Source: CAYOEZ01 sp964402955
GTDB taxonomy: Bacteria; Chloroflexota; DTOL01; DAOUCN01
DNA: 23,957 nucleotides
NCBI GenBank assembly: GCA_964402955.1
Contig: CAYOEZ010000047.1
Coordinates: forward strand, 1-23,957
Reading direction: 5' to 3'
Part shown: positions 14,343-22,003 of the stretch, one piece after another
How the letters are laid out: every line of letters begins with the position of its first letter
How positions within the stretch are numbered: position 1 is the stretch's first letter
Position numbers and translations under genes: made by a program
The notes under the pieces: generated by a model
Databases searched by the model: none
What the model saw: the letters and a program-made list of their open reading frames with translations, nothing else
Told to the model about the DNA's origin: nothing

Positions 14343-17110
14343 CTCACCGGATCAATATCGACCGTCCATCCTGTCGGCAGATCGACAGCGTTCAACAGCG
14401 GGTGCACATCGTCCGCCTTCACAATGATCTGCCAGCGATAGCGCCCCCGCAGACGGGCCACGAAGCATGGCGCCGGGCCAATGAGCGAGACCTCCGCCAG
14501 GCCGCGTTGTGCGATGCGCAGCGCCAGCATCTGGTGGACCCGTTCGGCTTCAGCCTGCGCCTTGTCCAGCGCAGAGTGCTGCAGCACGAGCCGGGCCAGG
14601 CGACTGAATGGAGGATAGCCCAGCGCCGTGCGGAACGCCAATTCCTGCGCCACGAACGAACGGTAGTCGTGATGGCTGGCAGCCTGAATCGCATAGTGCT
14701 CAGGCGTATAGGTCTGGATGATCACGCGCCCGCCCAGTGCGCTACGCCCCGCCCGGCCAGCGACTTGCGTCAGGAGTTGGAATGTACGCTCGCCCGCGCG
14801 AAAATCAGGCAAGTGCAGGACAGTGTCGGCGCTGACGACGCCGACGAGCGTCACAAGCGGCAGATCAAGCCCCTTAGCGATCATCTGCGTGCCAATGAGG
14901 ATATCTGCATCATGATGCGAGAAGCGATCAAGAATCAGCTCGTGGGCCAGCTTGCCCTGAGTCACATCGCGATCCCAGCGCAAGAGACGCGCTGATGGAA
15001 AAAGCTTATGTACTTCCTCCTCAACCCTCTGTGTACCGATGCCGAAGAACTTGATACGCTTGCTCCAGCACTGGGGGCATTTCTGCGGGATCGCATAGCG
15101 CCGGTTGCACTGATGGCAGACGAGCTGCTCCTCAGCCTGATGATACCCAAGCGAAGCAGCGCATTTCTTGCACTGCACCACATGGCCGCAGTCGCGGCAC
15201 ATGACGAACGTGGCGCTGCCTCGCCGATTGAGAAAGAGGATGATCTGTTGGCTTGCGTCGAGCGCTACACGCATGGCGTTGAGCAGTGAGCGGCTGAAAA
15301 TGCTGCGGTTGCCCTCTTTCAGCTCGCTGCGCAGATCGACGACCTCCACCGGCGGCAGCGGCGACTCCACCACCGTCACGCCCTTCCCGCCCTGCTCCCC
15401 GCTCGCTACTCCCTGCTCCCTACTCCCTGATCCCTGCTGCGCGCTCTCCGACCGAACCACTCGCTCCTGCATCTCGAGCAGCTTGAACTCACCGTTGAGC
15501 GCCCGCTGGTAGCTGCCGACATCGGGTGTGGCGCTGCCCATGATCAGCAACGAGCGCGTGATCTCGGCCAGCTTCAGCGCCACATCACGCGCATGGTAAC
15601 GCGGCGCCACGTCGGTCTGCTTATACGTCCACTCATGTTCCTCGTCGATGACGATCAGACCGAGGCGTGGCAGTGGCGCGAAGACGGCAGAACGCGACCC
15701 CACCACGATATCGACAAGCCCGTCGCGAATGCGCCTCCATTCATCGAAGTGCTCGCCGAGCGACAGTCCGCTGTGCAGAACGGCGACGTTGCCTGGAAAG
15801 CGTGATGCAAAGCGTTGGATGGTTTGAGGCGTCAGCGCGATCTCAGGCACCATGATGATCGCCTGTCTGCCCAGAGCCAGCGTGTCGGCAAGGATACGCA
15901 GGTAGATTTCGGTCTTGCCGCTTCCCGTCACGCCCATCAGCAGGATCGGACGTGGAAGCCGCTCACCAGACGTGATGCAACACAACTCATCGCGCGCCGC
16001 CTGGCACACGCTTTCCTGAACGGGCGTGAGCGCCGGCGGCAGCGTCTGAACGAAGGTGCGCAGAGCCAACGGATCGCGCCGCGCCTCGCGCTCCTCGATA
16101 TGGACAAGCCCCTCGTCGGCCAATGCCTTGATCTGCGCCGAGCTCGTTCCCGTGACCTTGATCAACTCGGTGACATTCATCACCTCATTATGTTCAGCCA
16201 GAAACGCCAGCAGGCCTGCCCGTCCGCTGGCTGGCGGAGTCTCAAAGTCAGCAAGGGCATCCTGGATCAGCGCAGACTCAGCGGCCAGACTGGCCGGCCC
16301 GCGTTGCGCGGCAAGACTGACAAGCCCTCTGTCCACAAGGTCTGCGACCGTTTCGCGCGGGCACTGCGCTCGCTCGAGCAGCGTGGCTATGGGCAATGGT
16401 TGCGCCGACTCCAGCAGCGCGCGCAGGACACGCGCCCGGCGCAGGCGCGGCTCATGGATGCGAGCGATCTCGGCACGCACTCGCTCACCATCGACCAGCA
16501 GCCAGGTTGTGCGCACCATCCTGGGGCGCACGCGTGGCGGCGCCACTTCCTGTCGTTTGCTGATCAGCCCGCGCCGCAGCAGTTGATCCACGATCGAGCG
16601 CGTCTGAGGAAGTCGCGTGTGCCGCTGCAGCGCATCGAGTGACAAGCGCTGCTTGTGTCTGATGATCTCCCACACCCGTTTCTGCTCAGCGTTCAAGTCC
16701 TCGAGCAGTGCGAGCGCAACATCCGGAACGGACTCAATGACGGTCTCGGAACGCTGCTCGATGCCAGGTGGGAGGAGGGAGAAAGCCGCATCGGATAGAG
16801 AGCTGAGGTAATACTGGGCCATCCAGCGCGCAAGCTCTTGTTGGGCCACCGTCAGGTAGGGCTGCGGGTCACAGATGGCCAGAATCGGCTTGGTCTCGGC
16901 GACAGGCGTCGTCTCGGAGAGGGCAACCACAAGCCCCTGCGCCTGCTGTGCGCCAAACGACACCCAGACGAGGTGTCCGCGCTGCACAGGAAGAGCCGGT
17001 GGAATATGGTAATGGAACGTCACGGCTTGCCGCATCTCGCCTTCGACGCCTGCATAGCCTGGCCGCACCGGTATATTGACAGCTACTTCAGCGTATCTCG
17101 CAGACATCAT
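14333..17110 (-). CDS. priA: Primosomal protein N' (replication restart helicase PriA)
   Basis: 3'-5' superfamily 2 DNA helicase that reloads the replisome at stalled forks. The N-terminal 3'-DNA-binding domain reads YAEVAVNIPV...VQRGHLVWVSFG. Walker A is GVTGSGKTE near residues 392-401 and the Walker B box is IDEEHEW near 488-494. The two-zinc cysteine cluster is at about 636-684 (CRDCGHVVQCKKC, then CHQCN and CPQCW), followed by helicase motifs ending in QVAGRAGRS. The start is ATG at 17110 (second ATG at 17107); no ribosome binding site is seen. At 925 aa it is about 190 residues longer than E. coli PriA. Most of the excess lies in a winged-helix region before the helicase core, with a further 30-residue low-complexity insert at about 555-585 carrying a DNA heptad repeat. 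Confidence 0.95.
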   Translation of the reverse strand: MMSARYAEVAVNIPVRPGYAGVEGEMRQAVTFHYHIPPALPVQRGHLVWVSFGAQQAQGLVVALSETTPVAETKPILAICDPQPYLTVAQQELARWMAQYYLSSLSDAAFSLLPPGIEQRSETVIESVPDVALALLEDLNAEQKRVWEIIRHKQRLSLDALQRHTRLPQTRSIVDQLLRRGLISKRQEVAPPRVRPRMVRTTWLLVDGERVRAEIARIHEPRLRRARVLRALLESAQPLPIATLLERAQCPRETVADLVDRGLVSLAAQRGPASLAAESALIQDALADFETPPASGRAGLLAFLAEHNEVMNVTELIKVTGTSSAQIKALADEGLVHIEEREARRDPLALRTFVQTLPPALTPVQESVCQAARDELCCITSGERLPRPILLMGVTGSGKTEIYLRILADTLALGRQAIIMVPEIALTPQTIQRFASRFPGNVAVLHSGLSLGEHFDEWRRIRDGLVDIVVGSRSAVFAPLPRLGLIVIDEEHEWTYKQTDVAPRYHARDVALKLAEITRSLLIMGSATPDVGSYQRALNGEFKLLEMQERVVRSESAQQGSGSREQGVASGEQGGKGVTVVESPLPPVEVVDLRSELKEGNRSIFSRSLLNAMRVALDASQQIILFLNRRGSATFVMCRDCGHVVQCKKCAASLGYHQAEEQLVCHQCNRRYAIPQKCPQCWSKRIKFFGIGTQRVEEEVHKLFPSARLLRWDRDVTQGKLAHELILDRFSHHDADILIGTQMIAKGLDLPLVTLVGVVSADTVLHLPDFRAGERTFQLLTQVAGRAGRSALGGRVIIQTYTPEHYAIQAASHHDYRSFVAQELAFRTALGYPPFSRLARLVLQHSALDKAQAEAERVHQMLALRIAQRGLAEVSLIGPAPCFVARLRGRYRWQIIVKADDVHPLLNAVDLPTGWTVDIDPVSLL
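15391..15439 (-). repeat. Heptanucleotide tandem repeat inside priA
   Basis: Seven consecutive 7-nt units of the type CCTGCTC/CCTACTC/CCTGATC lie within the priA coding sequence (residues about 558-574, product GSGSREQGVASGEQGG). The form is that of short tandemly repeated repetitive (STRR) sequences known from cyanobacteria and some Chloroflexota, usually intergenic. Seven is not a multiple of three, so loss or gain of one unit would shift the reading frame. Confidence 0.8.
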
Positions 17111-17121
17111 GGCACATAACC

Positions 17122-17154
17122 AGACTTCCGAAGTCTAGAAGACTTCGGAAGTCT
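17122..17154. repeat. Short palindromic repeat before priA
   Basis: AGACTTCCGAAGTCT (17122-17136) and AGACTTCGGAAGTCT (17140-17154) are exact reverse complements separated by AGA, a perfect 15-bp stem with a 3-nt loop. Each arm is also nearly self-palindromic (AGACTT-n3-AAGTCT). It lies eleven bases upstream of the priA start, so it would sit in or near the priA ribosome binding region. The 128 nt between remA and priA hold nothing else recognisable. Confidence 0.8.
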
Positions 17155-17238
17155 ATTCCCACACGGTCAGGAAGCGGCGCATGGTCGTTTCCTCAACCCG
17201 ATATGAGCCGCTACAACGAGCGTCATCCGCCCCGGGGG

Positions 17239-17544
17239 CTACTCCACGTCAGCCTCGCGCGCCCAAACGGCGCGTCTGCTTGCCTCCACTTGCTTGCCGC
17301 CAGCCTGCGCTTCCATGCGTCCCGCGATCGTCTCAGGCTGAAGCGCAGCCAGTGCAATGTGCCCACTGTCAAGGATGATGACGGCCTTCGTCTTGCGGCC
17401 GTTGGTCATGTCGATAACCATGTTGCGCACGATGGCTTCCTGGATCATGCGCTTGACAGGAGCAGACGACGGGCCAACAATGGCAACCACACGATTCGCC
17501 GCCACGACATTATCGAAGCCAACGTGCAGAAACTCAACTCTCAC
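17239..17544 (-). CDS. remA: RemA/DUF370 family DNA-binding regulator
   Basis: Small protein of the DUF370/RemA family, whose Bacillus subtilis member forms a ring-like multimer that wraps DNA and activates biofilm matrix and osmoprotection genes. The conserved core is clear: VGFDNVVAANRVVAIVGPSSAPVKRMIQEA, then VIDMTNGRKTKAVIILDSGHIALAALQPETIA. The family usually ends soon after QPETIA (about 85-90 aa); here a further 26 residues rich in Ala, Glu and Arg follow. The start is GTG at 17544 with GGAG six bases upstream, overlapping the plsY stop as GTGA. In Bacillales and Chloroflexota relatives it is often near envelope or nucleotide genes (gmk in Bacillus). Here it follows der-plsY. Targets are unknown. 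Confidence 0.88.
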   Translation of the reverse strand: MRVEFLHVGFDNVVAANRVVAIVGPSSAPVKRMIQEAIVRNMVIDMTNGRKTKAVIILDSGHIALAALQPETIAGRMEAQAGGKQVEASRRAVWAREADVE

Positions 17545-18173
17545 ACTTGCTTCTCCGGGGGAACCGGCACCCGCTCACCGAGCTTGCGCTCTGTGCCGGC
17601 CAGCAAACGCTTGATGTTATCGTAATGGAGAACGATGATTGTGGTCGCAGCAATGATCGTGTATGCCAGATGCGGCATTGACTCGGCGCCATACAGGTAG
17701 GCAGCGATGCTCAGTATGATCACCAGGGCCGAGCCGCAGATTGAGCCCAGCGACACATAGCGCGAAAAAAAGGCAATCAGGAATCCCACAAGGATGGAGA
17801 CGCCGCCCACCACCGGCGCGAAAACTAGCAGGGCGCCGACAGCCGGGCCCACGCCGCGCCCGCCGCGGAAACCGATGTAGACCGGCCACAGGTGGCCAGC
17901 CATGGCAGCTAACGCTGCCGCCACCGCAACGACCTCATTACCGGTGATCCAGCGCGCCAGCACAATCGCCAGCGCCGCCTTCGCCGGATCGCCGATGGCA
18001 ACGGGAATCGTCTTGGGCCAGCCGACGATGCGGGCCAGGTTCGTGCCCCCCGTCTTGCCACTGCCGAACTTACGCACGTCCACACCGTACAGACGCCCCA
18101 TCACGTAACCCACCGGGATTGACCCGAGCAGGTATCCAATCAGCACTGCTACGGCATACCCGGCCACTGTCAT
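17541..18173 (-). CDS. plsY: Acyl-phosphate:glycerol-3-phosphate acyltransferase
   Basis: Polytopic membrane enzyme that acylates glycerol-3-phosphate from acyl-phosphate, the first step of phospholipid synthesis. Motif 1 appears as GSGKTGGTN (37-45) with the required Ser38 and Arg48. Motif 2 is GFRGGRGVGP (101-110). Motif 3 carries His183, Asn186 and Glu195 in LHYDNIKRLLAGTER. Two departures from the common forms are a Lys where Asn follows GSG in motif 1, and Arg for Lys in the GGK of motif 2. Five or so hydrophobic segments fit the PlsY topology and 210 aa is the usual length. ATG at 18173 has AGGAG six bases upstream and overlaps the der stop as ATGA; the C-terminus overlaps remA by four bases. 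Confidence 0.92.
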   Translation of the reverse strand: MTVAGYAVAVLIGYLLGSIPVGYVMGRLYGVDVRKFGSGKTGGTNLARIVGWPKTIPVAIGDPAKAALAIVLARWITGNEVVAVAAALAAMAGHLWPVYIGFRGGRGVGPAVGALLVFAPVVGGVSILVGFLIAFFSRYVSLGSICGSALVIILSIAAYLYGAESMPHLAYTIIAATTIIVLHYDNIKRLLAGTERKLGERVPVPPEKQV

Positions 18174-19495
18174 TCCACACTCCTGGATGAACGGGTCCTG
18201 AACACCAGCTTGAGCGGCGTCCCCTTGAAACCGAATGCCTTGCGCAGTTGATTCTCCAGAAAACGCTGGTAACTGAAGTGTACAAGCCTGGCGTCATTGC
18301 AGAAGAAGACAAAGGTGGGCGGCTCAATTTCGGCCTGGGTTGCGTAGTAGATGCGCAACACCTTGCCGCCACCCGTTGGTGGATTGTGCATCACCGCCAG
18401 CTTTTGCATGAGGTCATTCAGCAGCTTGGTCTGCACGCGCCGCGTGCGCTCTGCCTTGATCTCCAACGCCTGGTCGAGCACAAGGCTCACGCGCTGCCCC
18501 GTCTTCGCCGAAACAAAGAGGATCGGGACGTAATCCATGAAGTTCAGCGTCTCGCGCACGAGCTTGGTGTATTCCTCGGTGTCGCGCTCACCTTTTGGCA
18601 CCAGATCCCATTTGTTGATGGCGACAATGACGCCCTTGCCTGCATCCAGGACATAGCCGGCGATGTGCATGTCCTGGGCGATGATGCCCTCACTGGCATC
18701 GAGCACGAGCACCGCCACGTCAGAGCGGTCGATGGCGCGCATGGCGCGCAACACACTGTACTGCTCGATGCCGGTTTCGACCCGCCCGCGGCGGCGAATG
18801 CCAGCGGTATCGATCAGCATGATCTGCCCGCGCTCGTCGTTGATGATCGTGTCGATAGCGTCGCGCGTTGTCCCCGGAACCTCGCTCACAATCGAGCGCT
18901 GCTCGCCCACCAGTGCGTTGAGCAACGATGACTTGCCCACGTTGGGCCGGCCAACGATGGCGATTTTCACCGCCGCAATGTCCGGCTCTATGATCAGCGG
19001 GGGCAAATGCTCGACAACCGCATCGAGCATGTCGCCGATATCGCCATGCAAGGATGAGATCGGGATGGGGTCGCCAAGACCAAGCTGGTAGAACTCAACG
19101 CTATCAAGGCGGCGCTGCTCGTTTTCTGCCTTGGCCGCGGCCAGCACAACCACCTTGGCCTTGCGGCGCAAGATCTCGCCGACTTCGACATCCGTGGCTG
19201 TCATGCCATCACGAGCATCGACCAGAAAAACAACCACGTCCGCTTCGGCGATGGCCATCTCAGCCTGTTGGCGTACCCGGTCAGAAATATCCGAGGTCGG
19301 CTCCGGCTCCAGCCCGCCGGTGTCGATAAGCATGAATGTGCGCCCCGACCATTCCCCCGCAGCATAGAGTCGATCACGCGTCGTTCCCGGCTCATCGGCG
19401 ACGATGGCCAAAGGCTTGCCGGTAATACGATTGAAGAGCGTCGACTTGCCCACGTTGGGGCGACCAACGAGCGCAACGAGAGGTATTACAGCCAT
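18170..19495 (-). CDS. der: Ribosome assembly GTPase Der (EngA)
   Basis: Tandem-GTPase needed for 50S subunit maturation. G domain 1 has P-loop GRPNVGKS (11-18), GTTRD and DTGG. G domain 2 has GRPNVGKS at about 181-188, GTTRD, DTAG and a normal NKWD. A C-terminal KH-like domain follows and the protein ends in a short basic tail. At 441 aa it is full length. In domain 1 the NKxD guanine-specificity motif is replaced by AKAE (residues 121-124, coded at 19124-19135), losing both the Asn and the Asp; this is described as a finding. The ATG at 19495 has only a weak ribosome binding site. It overlaps plsY by four bases. The 144 nt between cdaR and der contain only a short inverted repeat. Confidence 0.95.
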   Translation of the reverse strand: MAVIPLVALVGRPNVGKSTLFNRITGKPLAIVADEPGTTRDRLYAAGEWSGRTFMLIDTGGLEPEPTSDISDRVRQQAEMAIAEADVVVFLVDARDGMTATDVEVGEILRRKAKVVVLAAAKAENEQRRLDSVEFYQLGLGDPIPISSLHGDIGDMLDAVVEHLPPLIIEPDIAAVKIAIVGRPNVGKSSLLNALVGEQRSIVSEVPGTTRDAIDTIINDERGQIMLIDTAGIRRRGRVETGIEQYSVLRAMRAIDRSDVAVLVLDASEGIIAQDMHIAGYVLDAGKGVIVAINKWDLVPKGERDTEEYTKLVRETLNFMDYVPILFVSAKTGQRVSLVLDQALEIKAERTRRVQTKLLNDLMQKLAVMHNPPTGGGKVLRIYYATQAEIEPPTFVFFCNDARLVHFSYQRFLENQLRKAFGFKGTPLKLVFRTRSSRSVE

Positions 19496-19639
19496 ATGAA
19501 GACCCGTTCATTCCTTCTGAGCCTGACGCAGCGGATGCAGCTGCCAGCAAGAGCATAGGGTAGCGCGAAGACAGGAGGGCCGCCTCTCCTGATCCCGCCA
19601 CGTAAAGACGCTTCTCACGTCGAGAGTCCCGACCAGTGC

Positions 19640-20959
19640 TTATCCCCCCGCAGCCGCGGTCGGCGTTGCCGTTGCCGTCGGCGTCGGCGCCGGCGCCGGC
19701 GTGCGCGCCGGCAGCGGAACAGGCGTCGGCGTCGCTGTCGGCGTCGGCGTACTGACGGCTGCTACCAGCACCGGGAACCTCTCCGGCACAACCCGCACAA
19801 CCGTCAGGGTCTTGGGCACGCCGCTGATGATCGGCAGACGCTCGATCACACCGGGCACAACACCCGAGAGGTTCACGGTCACGGTGATATCGGAGCTCTT
19901 CAGACTGGTCAAATCGGCCAGCGGTCCGGACAGTTCCAGGTCAACGGTCGGTGAAAGCGGGTAGATGACCTGCAAGCCCTTATCGAGATTCACCCACACA
20001 ACTGGACGGCGGATGATCTCCTGGCCCGGAATAGGCTCAACTTTGACATTGACAAAGACATCGCCCTTGCGATCGGTGGCAACGCCGGCAGGAAGTATGA
20101 AGCGAGCCGGCTTGGTCACATCGGAGCGCGCCCCGCTGATATCGACAGCGCTTGTGTCGATGTAGCCGACCTGTTCGAGTGTGCGCGGATCACCGCCCAG
20201 GGTAAGGGCTTGCGGCTCAACAACAATGCTCGTGAGCCGATAGCCAGAGGCAACCGTACCTGTGATGACCGCACGCATGGCAACCGTCTTGTAGCCCAGC
20301 AATTGGAAAATAGGCACCGAGACGCTCACGGTGTCGGGCACAACGGTTAGATTGCCCTGCACCTCTGAGCCGCGGCCGTCGCGCAGAACAGGCCGCGCCG
20401 GACGCAAAACATCTGAGCGCGCGCCTTCAACACGCAAGAAGGCGACCGCCTCCGTCACCTGATCAACCACGCTCTGCCGTCCACTGACCAGAACCTGGGT
20501 GGGCGTCACCACGGCAGCACCCATACTGTAGCCGGCCGGCGCATCGTCGAGAACGCTGATCACGATCGGCACGACCTTCTGCTTCATACGCTCCAGCTTG
20601 ACGCTGACGTACATGGGCGTCGTGCGCAGGATGCGTGTCCATCGCTCTTGGGACGTTACATTGACGCTGATGTCATACGTACCTGCATCGCGCCCGCTCA
20701 AGTCTACCGAGGCGTGGAAACTGCGGTTATCCAGTTTGCTCCAAACATTCTGGGGCGCGTTGACAAAAAGACTCACCGTCGTCTGGTCGATGCTTGACAG
20801 CTCCAGGCCGGCAGGCACGTTGCGCACCTCTATGGGCACGCCAGAAACCACATCGCGCGTCTCTGGATTCTGCTCCACCTGTGCCACAACCCAGACCAGG
20901 ACCGACAGGCCAAGCGCCAGTAAGAACAGCAGGAAATTCTTGAAAGCCGAGGCGATCAT
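19640..20959 (-). CDS. cdaR: YbbR domain protein, c-di-AMP synthase regulator (CdaR)
   Basis: Membrane-anchored protein with one N-terminal transmembrane helix (FKNFLLFLLALGLSVLVWVV) followed by extracytoplasmic YbbR repeats. The first begins VSGVPIEVRNVPAGLEL and similar VPI.../VxGP-type units recur, probably four in 439 aa. In Firmicutes CdaR binds and modulates the diadenylate cyclase CdaA encoded next to it. The same order (cdaA then cdaR, 28 nt apart) is seen here, which supports the name. The last 40 residues are a low-complexity Pro/Thr/Ala tail (TPTPTATPTPVPLPARTP...) coded by GTCGGC-type hexamers at about 19640-19750. Such tails are common on exported Chloroflexota proteins. glmM, the usual third gene, is not in the window. 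Confidence 0.88.
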   Translation of the reverse strand: MIASAFKNFLLFLLALGLSVLVWVVAQVEQNPETRDVVSGVPIEVRNVPAGLELSSIDQTTVSLFVNAPQNVWSKLDNRSFHASVDLSGRDAGTYDISVNVTSQERWTRILRTTPMYVSVKLERMKQKVVPIVISVLDDAPAGYSMGAAVVTPTQVLVSGRQSVVDQVTEAVAFLRVEGARSDVLRPARPVLRDGRGSEVQGNLTVVPDTVSVSVPIFQLLGYKTVAMRAVITGTVASGYRLTSIVVEPQALTLGGDPRTLEQVGYIDTSAVDISGARSDVTKPARFILPAGVATDRKGDVFVNVKVEPIPGQEIIRRPVVWVNLDKGLQVIYPLSPTVDLELSGPLADLTSLKSSDITVTVNLSGVVPGVIERLPIISGVPKTLTVVRVVPERFPVLVAAVSTPTPTATPTPVPLPARTPAPAPTPTATATPTAAAGG

Positions 20960-20987
20960 CGCTTTATCTCACTCAAATATGCTTGTG

Positions 20988-21875
20988 TCACCGATGGCCG
21001 CTAGCAGCGCTATCGGTTGTTGGCTCGGTTTCTTGATCTCCGTTCCCGTGCGGGTGCAGGGTCATGCGCTTCCAGAATGGACGCGTCTTCTCGTTTGGGG
21101 CGTGATAGATGGTCAGTAAGACATTCTTGAGCCGGACCTCGTCAAACGCACGCGATAGCCGCCCGTTTTGCGCCAGCGAGATCGTGCCCGTCTGTTCTGA
21201 GACCACGATGGCCAAAGCATCGGTCTCTTCGGTAATGCCAACTGCAGCACGGTGGCGTGTGCCCAGCTTGGGATAATCAGGAATCATCTCTGCCAACGGC
21301 AGAATACAGGCGGCAGCGACGATGCGATTACCGCGCACAATCACCGCCCCGTCATGGAGCGGTGTGTTGGGGAAAAAGATGGTCACCAGAGTCTCGGCAG
21401 TGATGGTCGCATCGAGGTGAACGCCGGTGTCAACGTAATCCTGCAGGCCCGTCTTGCGCTCCAACACGATGAGCGCGCCGTAGCGCCGCTCGGCCATGCG
21501 CGCACACGCTCGCGCCAGCTCATCGATCGTTGCCAGCTCGGGATCGCCATTCTCCAGCGTCATGGGAAAGGCCATCAGACCGCCGGCTCGCCCCAGTTTC
21601 TCCAAAATGCGCCGCAGCTCAGGCTGGAAGATCACGGGAATTGCAACGAGCAAGGCCGGAATAGAGTTCTTGATCAGCCAGTTGAGCGTTGTCAGTTGAA
21701 AGAATTGGCTAATCGTGACCAAGATAAAGATGAGCAGTCCAATGCCCCACAGAAGCTGGACAGCCCGCGTGCCCCGGATAGAGAGAAACCCCAGATGGAA
21801 AATGAGGCCGACGATAAGGATATCGATGACCTGGACAATATCCAGCCGAGACAAAACCCAGAATAGATCCGGCAC
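20988..21875 (-). CDS. cdaA: Diadenylate cyclase CdaA
   Basis: Makes cyclic di-AMP from two ATP at the membrane, a messenger controlling potassium, osmolyte and wall homeostasis. Three N-terminal transmembrane helices (within residues about 15-85) precede the DisA_N (DAC) domain. The active-site motifs are LHDGAVI (DGA at 175-177) and GTRHRAA (RHR at 207-209), with the typical SEQTGTISLAQNGRL after them. The start is taken as GTG at 21875 because GGAGG stands five bases upstream; a TTG four codons earlier (21887) lies across that same box and is unlikely. The product is 295 aa plus stop, near the normal 270, with a Thr/Glu-rich tail. The gene starts about 40 nt after the end of a relic phosphatase that overlaps argF. 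Confidence 0.95.
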   Translation of the reverse strand: MPDLFWVLSRLDIVQVIDILIVGLIFHLGFLSIRGTRAVQLLWGIGLLIFILVTISQFFQLTTLNWLIKNSIPALLVAIPVIFQPELRRILEKLGRAGGLMAFPMTLENGDPELATIDELARACARMAERRYGALIVLERKTGLQDYVDTGVHLDATITAETLVTIFFPNTPLHDGAVIVRGNRIVAAACILPLAEMIPDYPKLGTRHRAAVGITEETDALAIVVSEQTGTISLAQNGRLSRAFDEVRLKNVLLTIYHAPNEKTRPFWKRMTLHPHGNGDQETEPTTDSAASGHR

Positions 21876-21915
21876 TGGATCCTCCAACGACCATACCCAG
21901 AATCACAACCGGCGC

Positions 21916-22003
21916 CTACGTCTTCCAGTCATTCTCATCGGGAATGCCACGCACGAGTTTTGGCAACATCTTCACCGTGCCGCACCAGGAAGAGGTGATT
22001 CAT
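21916..22003 (-). pseudogene. Relic of a histidine phosphatase gene
   Basis: An ATG at 22003 overlaps the argF stop as ATGA and codes MNHLFLVRHGEDVAK, the exact style of a histidine phosphatase (phosphoglycerate-mutase) N-terminus with the catalytic RHG. After 22 codons it stops at 21935-21937. Without a further frame change the protein lacks the other 150-180 residues of the family, including the second catalytic His, and cdaA begins soon after. In the neighbouring frame LVRGIPDENDWKT and a stop at 21916-21918 follow, which could be the original C-terminus after an internal deletion. This is most simply a gene that was translationally coupled to argF and lost its middle. Alternatively it is a chance match over about fifteen residues. 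Confidence 0.45.

Noticed and set aside
15391..15439. CRISPR-like tandem repeats
   Set aside because: The repeats are 7 nt, contiguous and inside the priA frame, with no spacers.
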